Positions 7,274 to 15,485 of a stretch of DNA of 64,000 nucleotides are shown here, in pieces (the stretch's first letter is position 1; every line of letters starts with the position of its first letter). The stretch spans positions 5,270,001-5,334,000 of the forward strand of contig NC_013131.1 of NCBI RefSeq assembly GCF_000024025.1. The letters are read 5' to 3'. The position numbers and the translations under genes are program-made. Under the pieces are notes generated by a model. It saw only the letters and a program-made list of their open reading frames with translations, was not told the DNA's origin and did no database searches. Source of the DNA: Catenulispora acidiphila DSM 44928. GTDB taxonomy: Bacteria > Actinomycetota > Actinomycetes > Streptomycetales > Catenulisporaceae.

Positions 7274-8998
7274 ATGTCAACGCCCCGCCCCACGCCCCGC
7301 CGGTTCGCTGTCGCCGCCCTGGCCTGCACTCTGGCAGCTCTACCCCTGACATCCAGCACCGCTCACGCGACGCCAACGCCACCGCCCTCAACAGCCCACA
7401 CGGCCACCGCTGCCAGTACTGCCGCCACCCTGGCCGCCACACCCCCGATGGGCTGGAACGACTGGGCCCACTACCAGTGCTCCGTCGACGAATCCACGGT
7501 CGTCGCGAACGCCAACGCGCTCGTCAGCAGCGGCCTGGCCGCCAAGGGCTACAAGACCGTCACGGTCGACGACTGCTGGATGGCCTCCTCCCGCGACTCC
7601 GGCGGCACCCTGGTCGCCAACTCCACGAAGTTCCCCCACGGCATGGCCTGGCTCGGCAGCTACCTGCACAGCAAAGGCCTGAACTTCGGCATCTACGAAG
7701 ACGCCGGCTCCTCCACCTGCGGCGGCTATCCCGGCAGCGGCCAACCCCAAGGCGGCGGCGCGGACCACTTCGCGCATGACGCCGCGACCTTCGCCTCCTG
7801 GGGTGTGGACTACCTGAAGCTCGACGGCTGCAACGTCTACATCCCGAGCGGGGAAAGCACCGAGCAGGCGTACCACAACGCCTACACCGCCGAGTCGACC
7901 GCGCTGGCGAACGCCGGCCGCCCGATCGTGTTCTCCGAGTCCGCGCCCGCGTACTTCCAGAGCGGCGAGTGGGGCAATCCCACCTGGTTCGACGTCCTGG
8001 GCTGGGTCGGCCAGCTCGGGCAGCTGTGGCGCGAAGGGTACGACATCGCCACGTACAACAGCGGCAACCCCACCGCCAGCCGCTGGTCCTCGGTGATGTC
8101 CAACTACGGCTACAACCGCTGGATCGCCCGCTACGCCCACCCCGGCAACTGGAACGACCCCGACTTCCTCATCGCCGGCGACCCTGGCCTGACCGCTGAG
8201 GAGTCCCGCAGCCAGGTCGCCTTGTGGGCGATGATGAACGCCCCGATGATCCTGTCCTCGGACGTCGCCAACCTCAGCGCCGACGGCCTGGCCGCCCTGG
8301 GCAACACCGACCTGATCGCCCTGGACCAGGACAGCGCGGGCCGCCAGGCAGGCGTGGTCTCCACCAACGGCACCACCGACGTCCTGGCCAAGCCGCTGGC
8401 CAACGGCGACCGCGCCGTAGCGGTCCTGAACCGCGGCAGCGCGTCGCAGAACGTGTCGACCACCCTGGCCTCGATCGGCCTGCCCAACTGCACGGCCAGC
8501 GCCAAGAACCTGTGGACCGGCACCACCACGACCAGCAGCACCCTGACCGCGACCATCCCCGCCCACGGCACCGCCATCTGGCGCCTGGCCCCCTCCGCCG
8601 GCTGCGCAGCCGCAGTGCCGACCGGCGAGATCGTCGGCAACGGCGCCAAGTGCGTGGACGTCACCGGCAGCGGCACCGCCAACGGCACGGCGGCGATCCT
8701 GTACACCTGCACCGGCAACGCGAACCAGTCCTGGACGCGCCCCGGCAACAGCAGCATCCAGACCCTCGGCAAGTGCCTCACTGCCAACGGCACCACGGCG
8801 GGCAGCACGGTCGTGATCTCCGCCTGCATCGGCGCCAGTGCACAGCAGTGGACGGCGCAGGCTGACGGGACGGTCGCGAACGGCGCGTCCGGCCTGTGCC
8901 TGGACGTCTACGGCGGCGGCAGCGCCGACGGCACGAAGCTGGACACCTGGACGTGCGGCAGCCACCAGGCGAACCAGACCTGGGCGATGCCGAGCTGA
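7274..8998 (+). CDS. Secreted GH27 alpha-galactosidase with ricin-B (CBM13) module
   Basis: A 574-aa secreted enzyme cleaving terminal alpha-galactose. Residues 1-32 form a signal peptide ending near AHA. The GH27 domain starts at TPPMGWNDW; the nucleophile is D184 in YLKLDGC and the acid/base is probably D257 in REGYDIA. Further family marks are VDDCWM and the GNWNDPDFL region. A small beta-sandwich follows, then from about residue 450 a ricin-type trefoil with QxW-like repeats (NQSW, QQW, NQTW) that probably binds galactosyl or xylosyl polysaccharide. The ATG at 7274 has a perfect AAGGAGG. A strong hairpin follows the stop. It complements the GH42/GH3 locus at 54-64 kb, but no shared operator is seen. 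Confidence 0.95.
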   Translation: MSTPRPTPRRFAVAALACTLAALPLTSSTAHATPTPPPSTAHTATAASTAATLAATPPMGWNDWAHYQCSVDESTVVANANALVSSGLAAKGYKTVTVDDCWMASSRDSGGTLVANSTKFPHGMAWLGSYLHSKGLNFGIYEDAGSSTCGGYPGSGQPQGGGADHFAHDAATFASWGVDYLKLDGCNVYIPSGESTEQAYHNAYTAESTALANAGRPIVFSESAPAYFQSGEWGNPTWFDVLGWVGQLGQLWREGYDIATYNSGNPTASRWSSVMSNYGYNRWIARYAHPGNWNDPDFLIAGDPGLTAEESRSQVALWAMMNAPMILSSDVANLSADGLAALGNTDLIALDQDSAGRQAGVVSTNGTTDVLAKPLANGDRAVAVLNRGSASQNVSTTLASIGLPNCTASAKNLWTGTTTTSSTLTATIPAHGTAIWRLAPSAGCAAAVPTGEIVGNGAKCVDVTGSGTANGTAAILYTCTGNANQSWTRPGNSSIQTLGKCLTANGTTAGSTVVISACIGASAQQWTAQADGTVANGASGLCLDVYGGGSADGTKLDTWTCGSHQANQTWAMPS

Positions 8999-9006
8999 GA
9001 CACCGC

Positions 9007-9040
9007 GGCGCGGCGGGGGATCTGCTGTCCCCGCCGCGCC
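9007..9040 (+). terminator. Terminator after GH27
   Basis: Arms GGCGCGGCGGGG (9007-9018) and CCCCGCCGCGCC (9029-9040) form a 12-bp stem with a 10-nt loop, just after the GH27 stop. No long T tract. Confidence 0.75.
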
Positions 9041-9128
9041 CTATGCCTCTGCGTCACCGCTGCCCGACTGTGCCCGCTGTGGTGTCCTTACTCTTCCTCT
9101 TGCCCTCTAACTCTTCTAACTCCTTCTC

Positions 9129-10526
9129 TTACCGCGTTCCCTGCTCCCGCTGTCCCGCATCCGGCACCCTCCCACCGGGCACGCGCGCCGCCGCCGCACC
9201 ATCACGTTCTCTCGCCGCCGCAGCGCTATCCCGTTCTCGGGCCGCCGCCGCCAACTCCCCCCGCAGCGAAGCCGCCATCAACTCAGCTTCCCGCCTTGCC
9301 TCACGCTCGGCCGCCAGCGCTGCCGCGTCCTGCTGCCACCTTGCCGACACCTGCTCCATCTGCGCGGCAGCACCCTCCGCCGCGGCTTCGGCGCGCGCCG
9401 CACGCTCAGCCTCAGCCTGCCGGGCCGTCGCCTCCCGATCGGCACGTTCGCTCTCCGTGACCCGGGCAGCGTGCGCGGACTCCGCATCAGCTCTCGCACT
9501 CTGGATCTGCGCGGTCAGCCCGGCACGCAGCGCCTCCAACTCCGCCGCCGCACGCTGCGCCACCGCCTGTGCCTCGGCAGCCGAGGCAGCAGCCTTGCCT
9601 TCCGCCGCGGCGATCTGCGCATCAGCGGCCTGACGCACCAGCTCGGCCTGCTCACGCGCCGCCTGCAACTGCAACGCCGCCTCGGCCCGCGTCCGATCCG
9701 CCAACTCCGCGGCCTCGGCAGCATCCCTGCGCGCCGCCTCAACCTCGCGCCGTGCCTGCTCCCGCATCCCCGCGATCGCAGCCTCGCCCTGCTCGCGCAC
9801 ACGCGCCAGCTCCTCGGCCGCGTCCTGCCTCAGCGTGTGCTCCTGCTCGGCGTGGGCGACAACCGCCGCGTCCAACGCCTCCCGCGCCACCTCGGCATCA
9901 GCCCCGGCCTGCTCAGCACGCGCATTCGCCGCCTGCCCGGCGACTTCGGCTTCGGCGCGCCGCGCAGCTTCGGCCGCAGCCACCTGCTCGGCAGCGGTCA
10001 CCCGCGCCGCAGCATCCAACTCGACCGAGCGCACCTGCCGCTCGACGTTCTCCGGGTCGGTGATGGCCTCAGCCCGCTCCAACCACAAATCGACCTGCGC
10101 CCCCAACTGCCGCAACGTCGCCGCCACCGACACCCCGGACGCCTCGAACCCGGCGCGCGCCGCCGTCACCGGCATCCCGCCACCGACCGAGCCCCCCACA
10201 CCACCGCCCGCGCCGATACCGAGCCCGCCGCTTCCGAACGCCCCGCCCCCGAACCCTCCGCCGGCGCCGCTTCCCATCCCGGCCCGGGCGCCACCCGCAA
10301 CCCCGCCGGCGTCTCCCGCCGCACCCCCGACAGCGGCGGCGGCCTCAGCTCGAGCAGCAGCCTTGCGCGCCCGATTGAACGTCACGGCATTGTGCCCGGG
10401 GTCGTCGCAGTATTCATGCCGCCGCCCCCGGCTTCCGGGCAGCGTCTCCTTCACCGGCCGCGAACACCGCCCCAGCCGCTCGAACTTGCACAACGGCCGC
10501 CCACCGCCACTCAACTCATCGCTCAC
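9129..10526 (-). CDS. Long coiled-coil protein with N-terminal Cys/His motif
   Basis: A 465-aa protein of unknown function. The N-terminus holds C13, C21, H37, C40 and H45 (PLCKF, GRCSRP, RRHEYCDDPGH), a spacing that could bind zinc. A basic NRARKAAARAEAAAA helix and a Gly-rich segment (about 70-125) follow, then a coiled coil of nearly 300 residues rich in Ala, Glu, Arg and Gln that runs almost to the C-terminus. Such proteins resemble KfrA-like or other DNA-associated rods, but I recognise no specific family. The GTG at 10526 is chosen for the GGAGG about 8 nt upstream and because the conserved-looking Cys motif begins there. It lies 88 bp downstream of the GT4 gene in the same direction. 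Confidence 0.75.
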   Translation of the reverse strand: MSDELSGGGRPLCKFERLGRCSRPVKETLPGSRGRRHEYCDDPGHNAVTFNRARKAAARAEAAAAVGGAAGDAGGVAGGARAGMGSGAGGGFGGGAFGSGGLGIGAGGGVGGSVGGGMPVTAARAGFEASGVSVAATLRQLGAQVDLWLERAEAITDPENVERQVRSVELDAAARVTAAEQVAAAEAARRAEAEVAGQAANARAEQAGADAEVAREALDAAVVAHAEQEHTLRQDAAEELARVREQGEAAIAGMREQARREVEAARRDAAEAAELADRTRAEAALQLQAAREQAELVRQAADAQIAAAEGKAAASAAEAQAVAQRAAAELEALRAGLTAQIQSARADAESAHAARVTESERADREATARQAEAERAARAEAAAEGAAAQMEQVSARWQQDAAALAAEREARREAELMAASLRGELAAAARERDSAAAARERDGAAAARVPGGRVPDAGQREQGTR

Positions 10527-10614
10527 GCCCCCATCCTCCCGGACCGCGCGCCCCACTCTCACCCGCCACACCGCGCATCCCGTCACACCGCGCATCGGTC
10601 TGGCTGCCCCAAGG

Positions 10615-12210
10615 TCAGGCGTGCATGACCGCCTGGTACAGAGCCAGCATTCTCTCGGCCTGTGGCTCCCAGGTGAATCGCGTCGCCTCGGGTCCGTCGG
10701 CTTCGTAGACGGCGGTGTACCGTTCCCGGTTCTCGAATACCTTCCGCAGCGCCGCCGCGGCGCTTTGAGCGTCACCTGCCACGAACACCTCGCCGTTTCC
10801 CATCTCGCCGACAAGGCCTGACATGGCTTTCACGTCGCTGACCACGATCGGCAGCCGCGCGTTCAGGTACGACCAGAACTTCGTTGTGACGGTCAATTCC
10901 TGGTGCGGAGTGTGCAGGAACGGCTCCACGCCCACTGTTGCAGTGGCCAGATACGCCGTCAGCTCCTGGACCGGCACGTAGTCGAGCAGGTGCAGGCGCT
11001 CCCCGCAGTCCAGCGATTCCGCCAGACCTACCAGGTCAGCCACATGCCCTTGGCGCGAGCCGACGAGCATGGCGAAGTGCGCGTGGCTCATTCCCGGCTC
11101 CGCCAGCGCCCGCACGATCGCATCCAGACCGCGGACCGGCGCGACCATGCCCGCGTGCACGATCAGGGGCACGTCGGCGTCCAGCTCCAAGTCACCGCGG
11201 ACACCCGGCACTTCCTCGCCCACGCCGACCAGCGTCGAGCGTTCGGGCATGTTGTTGACCACGGTCGGCACCGTCGAGAGCTGATAACACTCGGCCATCG
11301 CGGTGGCGATGTGCTCCGCCGCCGCACAGACACCGTCGACCAGCGGCAGATAGCGGCGTTCCTCGCCGGCCATGACGACATGCCAGCTGGCGTCGCCGTG
11401 CCGGATCTCGCCGGGGAAGAACTCGTGGGCGTCGTAGACCAGCTTGACGTCGCGGCCTCTGGAGCGGGCCCGCACCACCGCGCGGGCTGCGACACCCAGC
11501 ATGTCCGCGTCGTTGGCGTGGATGAGGTCCGGCTCCAGCTCGTCGATGACTGGACCGAAGGAATCCTCGAAGTCGACCAGCCGCGGCTGGGCATCCCACG
11601 CCGGAGAGTCGCCGCCGATCCGGGCCAACAACAGGCGCAGACCACTGTTCGGATCAGTTTTGCTGCGCGCGACGTTGCGATCAAACGCCTGCTTGCGAGC
11701 CGCCACCCAGTAGCCGAGACCGCGAGTCGCAGCAGCGCGGACGGCATAGTCCGACCGCAACCCAGCCGCAATGATCGGACTAACCGAACCAGACGCCAGC
11801 CGCTGCTCCAGCCGCTCCCGCTCCATCGCACTGTTCTCCTGCCGCATCCGCTGCCGCCGATGCTTCACCCTGCTGACCTCCCGCGACCGATAAGCAAAGA
11901 ACCCACCCACCCCCCGCCGCGGATGCGACGCCCGATACCGCGTCGCCGTCATCACCTCAGCCGCGCGAACAACAGTCGCCCCACCCAGCCCATACTCCTC
12001 ACGCCCCCCACCAGGCGACCGCCCAACCAAAAACGTCTCCCACCCCCCAGCCGCCGCCGACCGAGCCTCCTTCTGCACCCGCGAATCACCATCCACAAAA
12101 TTCCCCACAAGCATCACCACCCGCCCCAGCCCACCACCAAAGGACCCCTCACCCGCAAACTCCCGCAACACTCGATCTCCCGCCCCACTGCTCGCACGGA
12201 ACACATTCAT
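10615..12210 (-). CDS. GT4-type glycosyltransferase
   Basis: A 531-aa cytoplasmic glycosyltransferase of the GT-B fold. The N-terminal Rossmann half begins with VVMLVGNFVDGDSRVQKEA and includes LIHANDADMLG. The C-terminal half has LIVHAGMVAPVRGLDAIVRAL, the LLDYVPVQELTAYLATATVGVEPFLHTP region and a KFWSYLNARLPIVVSDV stretch typical of GT4 nucleotide-sugar binding. An Arg-rich insert (residues about 85-160) sits between the first strands. It probably transfers a sugar to a cell-surface glycan or glycolipid. ATG 12210 is taken as the start; GTG 12219 is possible. The gene heads leftward from a 290-bp promoter region with two strong dyads. Confidence 0.85.
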   Translation of the reverse strand: MNVFRASSGAGDRVLREFAGEGSFGGGLGRVVMLVGNFVDGDSRVQKEARSAAAGGWETFLVGRSPGGGREEYGLGGATVVRAAEVMTATRYRASHPRRGVGGFFAYRSREVSRVKHRRQRMRQENSAMERERLEQRLASGSVSPIIAAGLRSDYAVRAAATRGLGYWVAARKQAFDRNVARSKTDPNSGLRLLLARIGGDSPAWDAQPRLVDFEDSFGPVIDELEPDLIHANDADMLGVAARAVVRARSRGRDVKLVYDAHEFFPGEIRHGDASWHVVMAGEERRYLPLVDGVCAAAEHIATAMAECYQLSTVPTVVNNMPERSTLVGVGEEVPGVRGDLELDADVPLIVHAGMVAPVRGLDAIVRALAEPGMSHAHFAMLVGSRQGHVADLVGLAESLDCGERLHLLDYVPVQELTAYLATATVGVEPFLHTPHQELTVTTKFWSYLNARLPIVVSDVKAMSGLVGEMGNGEVFVAGDAQSAAAALRKVFENRERYTAVYEADGPEATRFTWEPQAERMLALYQAVMHA

Positions 12211-12502
12211 GCGTTGCACGCATTCGACGGCCCACCGGTTGCATCACTCACAGCGTTCGAATGCGCGCACACCCCGCGCGTCCGGCAGCGGACGGCAAGC
12301 TCGCCTCCCCAAGAGTTGCGCGTCGCGTCACCATTTCATTACCTTGCAAACCAGGTAATGCAACGCAACTCTGTAAACCTATGCAAGAAAACCGACTCCG
12401 CATAATGCTTCTTATGCGGAGTAGCAGGCTGGATTGAATGACCCGGCGCGAGGAGTACGGCGGCAGGCGCTGGCATGAGCGGAGTCTTGCGAGACTGGCC
12501 CC
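12211..12502. promoter_or_regulatory. Divergent promoter region with two perfect dyads
   Basis: There is no gene in these 290 bp. Dyad 1: CATTACCT (12337-12344) and AGGTAATG (12353-12360) around 8 bp. Dyad 2: ACTCCGCATAA (12395-12405) and TTATGCGGAGT (12412-12422) around TGCTTC. Both are more AT-rich than the surroundings. They lie between the leftward GT4 gene and the rightward lipoprotein gene. Dyad 1 looks like an operator; dyad 2 could be an operator or an RNA hairpin. Confidence 0.6.
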
Positions 12503-12937
12503 GTGACCCTTCCCGCCGGCAAGCTCACAGCGCTGTTACTGGCTGTCGGCTGCCTTGCCGCGTGCGGCGACTCAGGTAACTACCGCACCTATCACGGTGA
12601 TGTCGGGACGAACGACGTCCAGGGAACCTGGACCGCAGGCTGCGGCGGGACGATTGAGCTCAAGCCCGGTGGCGGCGCCTCGCTGACGAACGTTCCGTCC
12701 TACAACGAGCAGGAGAAGTTCACTGACGCGAATGTTCTCTACTCGGGTGACGCACGCTGGACCATCTCCGAAGGGTCTGGTTGGAAGTCCGACACGAATC
12801 CGCCGACTCTGGACCTCGTGATCCGGAACTTCAGCAGTCCCCTGCAGTTCGCAACGGTCAAGGGCAAGCTCAGCCTGGCCCTGGACATCGGTCCTCTGGA
12901 CAAGGACACCTACTGCAAATACTCGCGATCCGCCTGA
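12503..12937 (+). CDS. Small secreted lipoprotein, unknown function
   Basis: A 144-aa protein with a lipoprotein signal peptide: LTALLLAVGCLAAC ends in the lipobox LAAC at about residue 21. The mature part is probably a small beta-rich domain (DVQGTWTAGCGGTIELKPGGGASL) resembling actinobacterial lipocalin-like or heme-binding-like lipoproteins of unknown function. The other mature Cys residues (in AGCGG and DTYCKYS) could form a disulphide. The GTG at 12503 is used. It is convergent with the double GNAT gene, with a small terminator between them. Confidence 0.75.
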   Translation: MTLPAGKLTALLLAVGCLAACGDSGNYRTYHGDVGTNDVQGTWTAGCGGTIELKPGGGASLTNVPSYNEQEKFTDANVLYSGDARWTISEGSGWKSDTNPPTLDLVIRNFSSPLQFATVKGKLSLALDIGPLDKDTYCKYSRSA

Positions 12938-12954
12938 GCCAGCAGGTAGTTGGT

Positions 12955-12974
12955 CTTGGGACGAGGCTCCCAAG
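12955..12974. terminator. Bidirectional hairpin between convergent genes
   Basis: CTTGGGA (12955-12961) pairs with TCCCAAG (12968-12974) around a 6-nt loop, in the 41-bp gap between the lipoprotein and GNAT stop codons. Confidence 0.55.
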
Positions 12975-12978
12975 GGGG

Positions 12979-13995
12979 TCACGACGCCGGCGTCGTCGGT
13001 GCGCTCACCTGATCCGATGCCAGTTCCGCGAGCTCAGCCACGAGGTGAACGCTGCTTCCCAGATCCTGGAAGCCGAGCTCGCGGCTGATTGCGGCCATGC
13101 GCTCCAGGTCGCCGGTCTGGGTCGTCACCTCGAGGAGGCCGGGGCGCTCGGCGGCCAGTCGCCGCAGTTGTGCCGCCTTCATCGCCAGGCCCAGACCGTG
13201 GCCGCGATGGCCGCGTACTACGGCGGTGTAGTGCTGGATACCGAGCTCGGGTTGAGCCCGGAAAATGTAGAGATCTGTCATGCCCGCCACCTCGCCGCTT
13301 TCCTCGTGGACGGCGGCGACCGCCCAGATCTCAGTGCCGGATTCGGCAGCCTCGGCCTCCACGGCGCGGACGAGTTCGGGGGTCCAGTCCGGCTCACGGG
13401 TATCGAGCCCGCTCACCTGGTCGCTGATTGCGCGGCGGGCCATCGCGTATGACGCCAGGAGCTCCTCCGGTGCGGCTCCTGTCCACGCCGCCATGCGGTA
13501 GCCCAGGGGATCCGGCACGTCCCAGCGGCCGGGCTCGGTCTCGGCGAGCCGCAGCCGCTGGTTGACGAAACGCGAAGCGGGCCTCATTCCCATAGCGACG
13601 CACCAGGCCTCGAAGCCGCTGCCGGAGGGCACCGTCCCGAGCACCTGCGACCGGCCGATGGTCCGCAGCTCAGGTATCAGAGCATCGGCGAAGCGGCGGC
13701 CCCTCCCACGCCGACGCAGATCCGGCCGGATCCGCACCTGGACGACGATCAGTTGCTCCTTGTCCCGGGGCAGATGCAGCCAGGCGGCGGCGACCATCTC
13801 CCCGGCCTCCCGGGCCAGCCACAGCTGCCGCTCGACCTCCGGCTCCGCGACAGGATCGCGGAGTTGCGCCAAGAGCAGCCGGCTCACATGTGGCCCGTCG
13901 GGGCGGTCGAAGAGATCGATCGCTTCGAGCAGTTCGGCGACCTCCTCGATTTCGTGATCGGCAGCCGACCGTGCATCGAAGCGCTCGAAGTCCAT
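12979..13995 (-). CDS. Two-domain GNAT acetyltransferase
   Basis: A 338-aa protein with tandem GNAT domains. The N-terminal domain contains VVQVRIRPDLRRRGRGRRFAD, a good acetyl-CoA loop (RxxGxG type). The C-terminal domain has YTAVVRGHRGHGLGLAMKAA with the canonical RGHGLG loop. This double layout is shared by mycothiol acetyltransferases and several antibiotic-modifying enzymes; nothing specific to MshD was noted, so the substrate is open. The ATG at 13995 is preceded by GGAAGG. The gene is downstream of, and in the same direction as, the HxlR gene but separated from it by about 45 bp. Confidence 0.85.
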   Translation of the reverse strand: MDFERFDARSAADHEIEEVAELLEAIDLFDRPDGPHVSRLLLAQLRDPVAEPEVERQLWLAREAGEMVAAAWLHLPRDKEQLIVVQVRIRPDLRRRGRGRRFADALIPELRTIGRSQVLGTVPSGSGFEAWCVAMGMRPASRFVNQRLRLAETEPGRWDVPDPLGYRMAAWTGAAPEELLASYAMARRAISDQVSGLDTREPDWTPELVRAVEAEAAESGTEIWAVAAVHEESGEVAGMTDLYIFRAQPELGIQHYTAVVRGHRGHGLGLAMKAAQLRRLAAERPGLLEVTTQTGDLERMAAISRELGFQDLGSSVHLVAELAELASDQVSAPTTPAS

Positions 13996-14040
13996 ACCGC
14001 CTTCCTACCAAGGTCGGAGACTTCTTTGCTACCAGGTGTC

Positions 14041-14460
14041 TCAGGACCGGGATGAGGACGTGCCGGTGCTGGAGCGGTTCGCGCGGATCTCGTCGTGGTG
14101 GGTTGAGGCCCAGTGGATCAGTTGGGTGACGATCTCATGGAGGCCGTGGCTGAGGGGGGTTAAGGCGTACTCCACGCGTGGGGGGACTTCGGCGTGGGGG
14201 GTGCGGGTGAGGAGGCCGTCTTCGTGGAGGTGGCGGAGGGTGTGGGTGAGCATGCGTTGGGAGATGCCGGGGATTTGGCGGTGGAGGTCGGTGTAGCGCA
14301 GGGGACTGTCGGCGAGGACGGCGATGATCAGCATGCTCCATTTGTCGCCGACGCGGTCGAGTACCTGGCGGATGAAGGCCATCTGGTCCGCGGGGATGCT
14401 CGCGCACGGCCCGATCGCGGACGCCATCTCCATATCGGTGCTGTCCTGCATGGCGCCCAT
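14041..14460 (-). CDS. HxlR-family transcriptional regulator
   Basis: A 139-aa winged-helix protein. The HxlR pattern is clear: a Cys near the N-terminus (IGPCASIP), VLDRVGDKWSMLIIAVL, LRYTDLHRQIPGISQRMLTHTLRHLHEDGLLTR and YALTPLSHGL. The Cys suggests redox or electrophile sensing, as in YodB/HxlR proteins. The start at 14460 is preferred over the longer frame because a dyad (14493-14527) occupies the upstream sequence. It is divergent from an SDR gene that it probably represses. Confidence 0.88.
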   Translation of the reverse strand: MGAMQDSTDMEMASAIGPCASIPADQMAFIRQVLDRVGDKWSMLIIAVLADSPLRYTDLHRQIPGISQRMLTHTLRHLHEDGLLTRTPHAEVPPRVEYALTPLSHGLHEIVTQLIHWASTHHDEIRANRSSTGTSSSRS

Positions 14461-14490
14461 TCCTCTCCGTCGCGCACACCGCTGTGCCTT

Positions 14491-14527
14491 TTGTAACGCT
14501 TCCAATACTGGCGCATCATGGCGTTAC
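14491..14527. promoter_or_regulatory. Dyad and promoter between HxlR and SDR genes
   Basis: GTAACGC (14493-14499) and GCGTTAC (14521-14527) are inverted around 21 bp. For the rightward SDR gene, TTGTAA (14491-14496), a 17-bp spacer and CATCAT (14514-14519) make a plausible -35/-10 inside the dyad, the expected place for HxlR binding. Confidence 0.5.
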
Positions 14528-14671
14528 GAACAAATGAGAGGAATTGCAGGTCAGGACGTGGATCCGCCCGGCGCGCGCCGCTGGTGTGGAAGGTCAAGGC
14601 TGAGCCAGGGCCAGGTCTGCTCGTCGTCATCGTTCAACCGTCACTGCCGTAGTAGTTGAAGGAGTACACCC

Positions 14672-15382
14672 ATGTCCAAAGTGATCGCTGTCCTGGGCGC
14701 CGGCCAAGGTCTCGGCACCTCGATCGCCCGACGCTTCGCCGCCGAGGGCTTCCGCATCGCCCTGGTGGCGCGCCGCAAGGAACGCCTCGATGCCCTGGTC
14801 GACGAGCTCAGCGCCGGGGGCATCGAAGCGGTCGGCTTCACCGCCGACCTGTCCGCGCCGGAGGAGATCCCTACCCTGATGCAGGCGATCCGCGAGCGGT
14901 TCGGCCAGATCGACGTGATCGAATACGGCCCGATCCCCGGCAGCCACTTCACCCCGGCCGCCGAGCTGCGACCGGACGCCCTGGCCCAGGACATCCCGCT
15001 GCTCCTGCTCACACCCCTGGCAATCGTCCAAGCCGTACTCGCCGAATGGAAGCAGCGCGGCGACGGCGCCTTCCTGATGACCACCGGCGCCACCGCCGTC
15101 CACCCCATGCCCTACTGGAGCGGCGTCGGCCCGCTGATGGCCGCCGCCCGCAACTGGCTGTACTCCCTCAACGGCGAACTCGCCCCCGCGGGCATCTACG
15201 CCGGCACCCTGTCCATCGCCGCCTTCATCACCGGCAGCGAAGCAGCGCAGGCAGCCGCCACCGACCCCAAGGCGGCATCCTTCCCCGTCGTCGACCCAGC
15301 CGACCTCGCCGATCTCTACTGGGACATGTACGCCAAGCGCGACCGCGTCGAGGAGGTCCACCCCGACCTCAAGACCAGCTGA
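14672..15382 (+). CDS. Atypical short-chain dehydrogenase/reductase
   Basis: A 236-aa Rossmann-fold protein with a GAGQGLG nucleotide-binding loop and ARRKERLD suggesting NADP preference. The canonical NNAG is replaced by the sequence around EYGPIP, and the YxxxK pair is not kept: the expected site reads PYWSGVGP, with no Lys four positions after Tyr. It may therefore bind a cofactor without classic SDR catalysis, or use another residue. The ATG at 14672 has AAGGAG upstream. It is divergent from the HxlR gene, which is the likely regulator. Confidence 0.82.
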   Translation: MSKVIAVLGAGQGLGTSIARRFAAEGFRIALVARRKERLDALVDELSAGGIEAVGFTADLSAPEEIPTLMQAIRERFGQIDVIEYGPIPGSHFTPAAELRPDALAQDIPLLLLTPLAIVQAVLAEWKQRGDGAFLMTTGATAVHPMPYWSGVGPLMAAARNWLYSLNGELAPAGIYAGTLSIAAFITGSEAAQAAATDPKAASFPVVDPADLADLYWDMYAKRDRVEEVHPDLKTS

Positions 15383-15400
15383 CAGGCGGACTCGCCGAAA

Positions 15401-15445
15401 ATATGTAGACCGGTCCATTGACTAAAACTAGACCGGTCTACATAT
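15401..15445. promoter_or_regulatory. Twin TetR (LmrA/YxaF-type) operators upstream of the MBL gene
   Basis: ATATGTAGACCGGTC (15401-15415) is followed 15 bp later by its exact inverse, GACCGGTCTACATAT (15431-15445). The second contains the perfect palindrome TAGACCGGTCTA (15429-15440). The same motif recurs before the TetR gene and, weaker, before the epimerase-like gene. Confidence 0.85.
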
Positions 15446-15485
15446 TATGGAGGCGTCCGCGAAGCACGGCCGACGGAGGAGAGAC

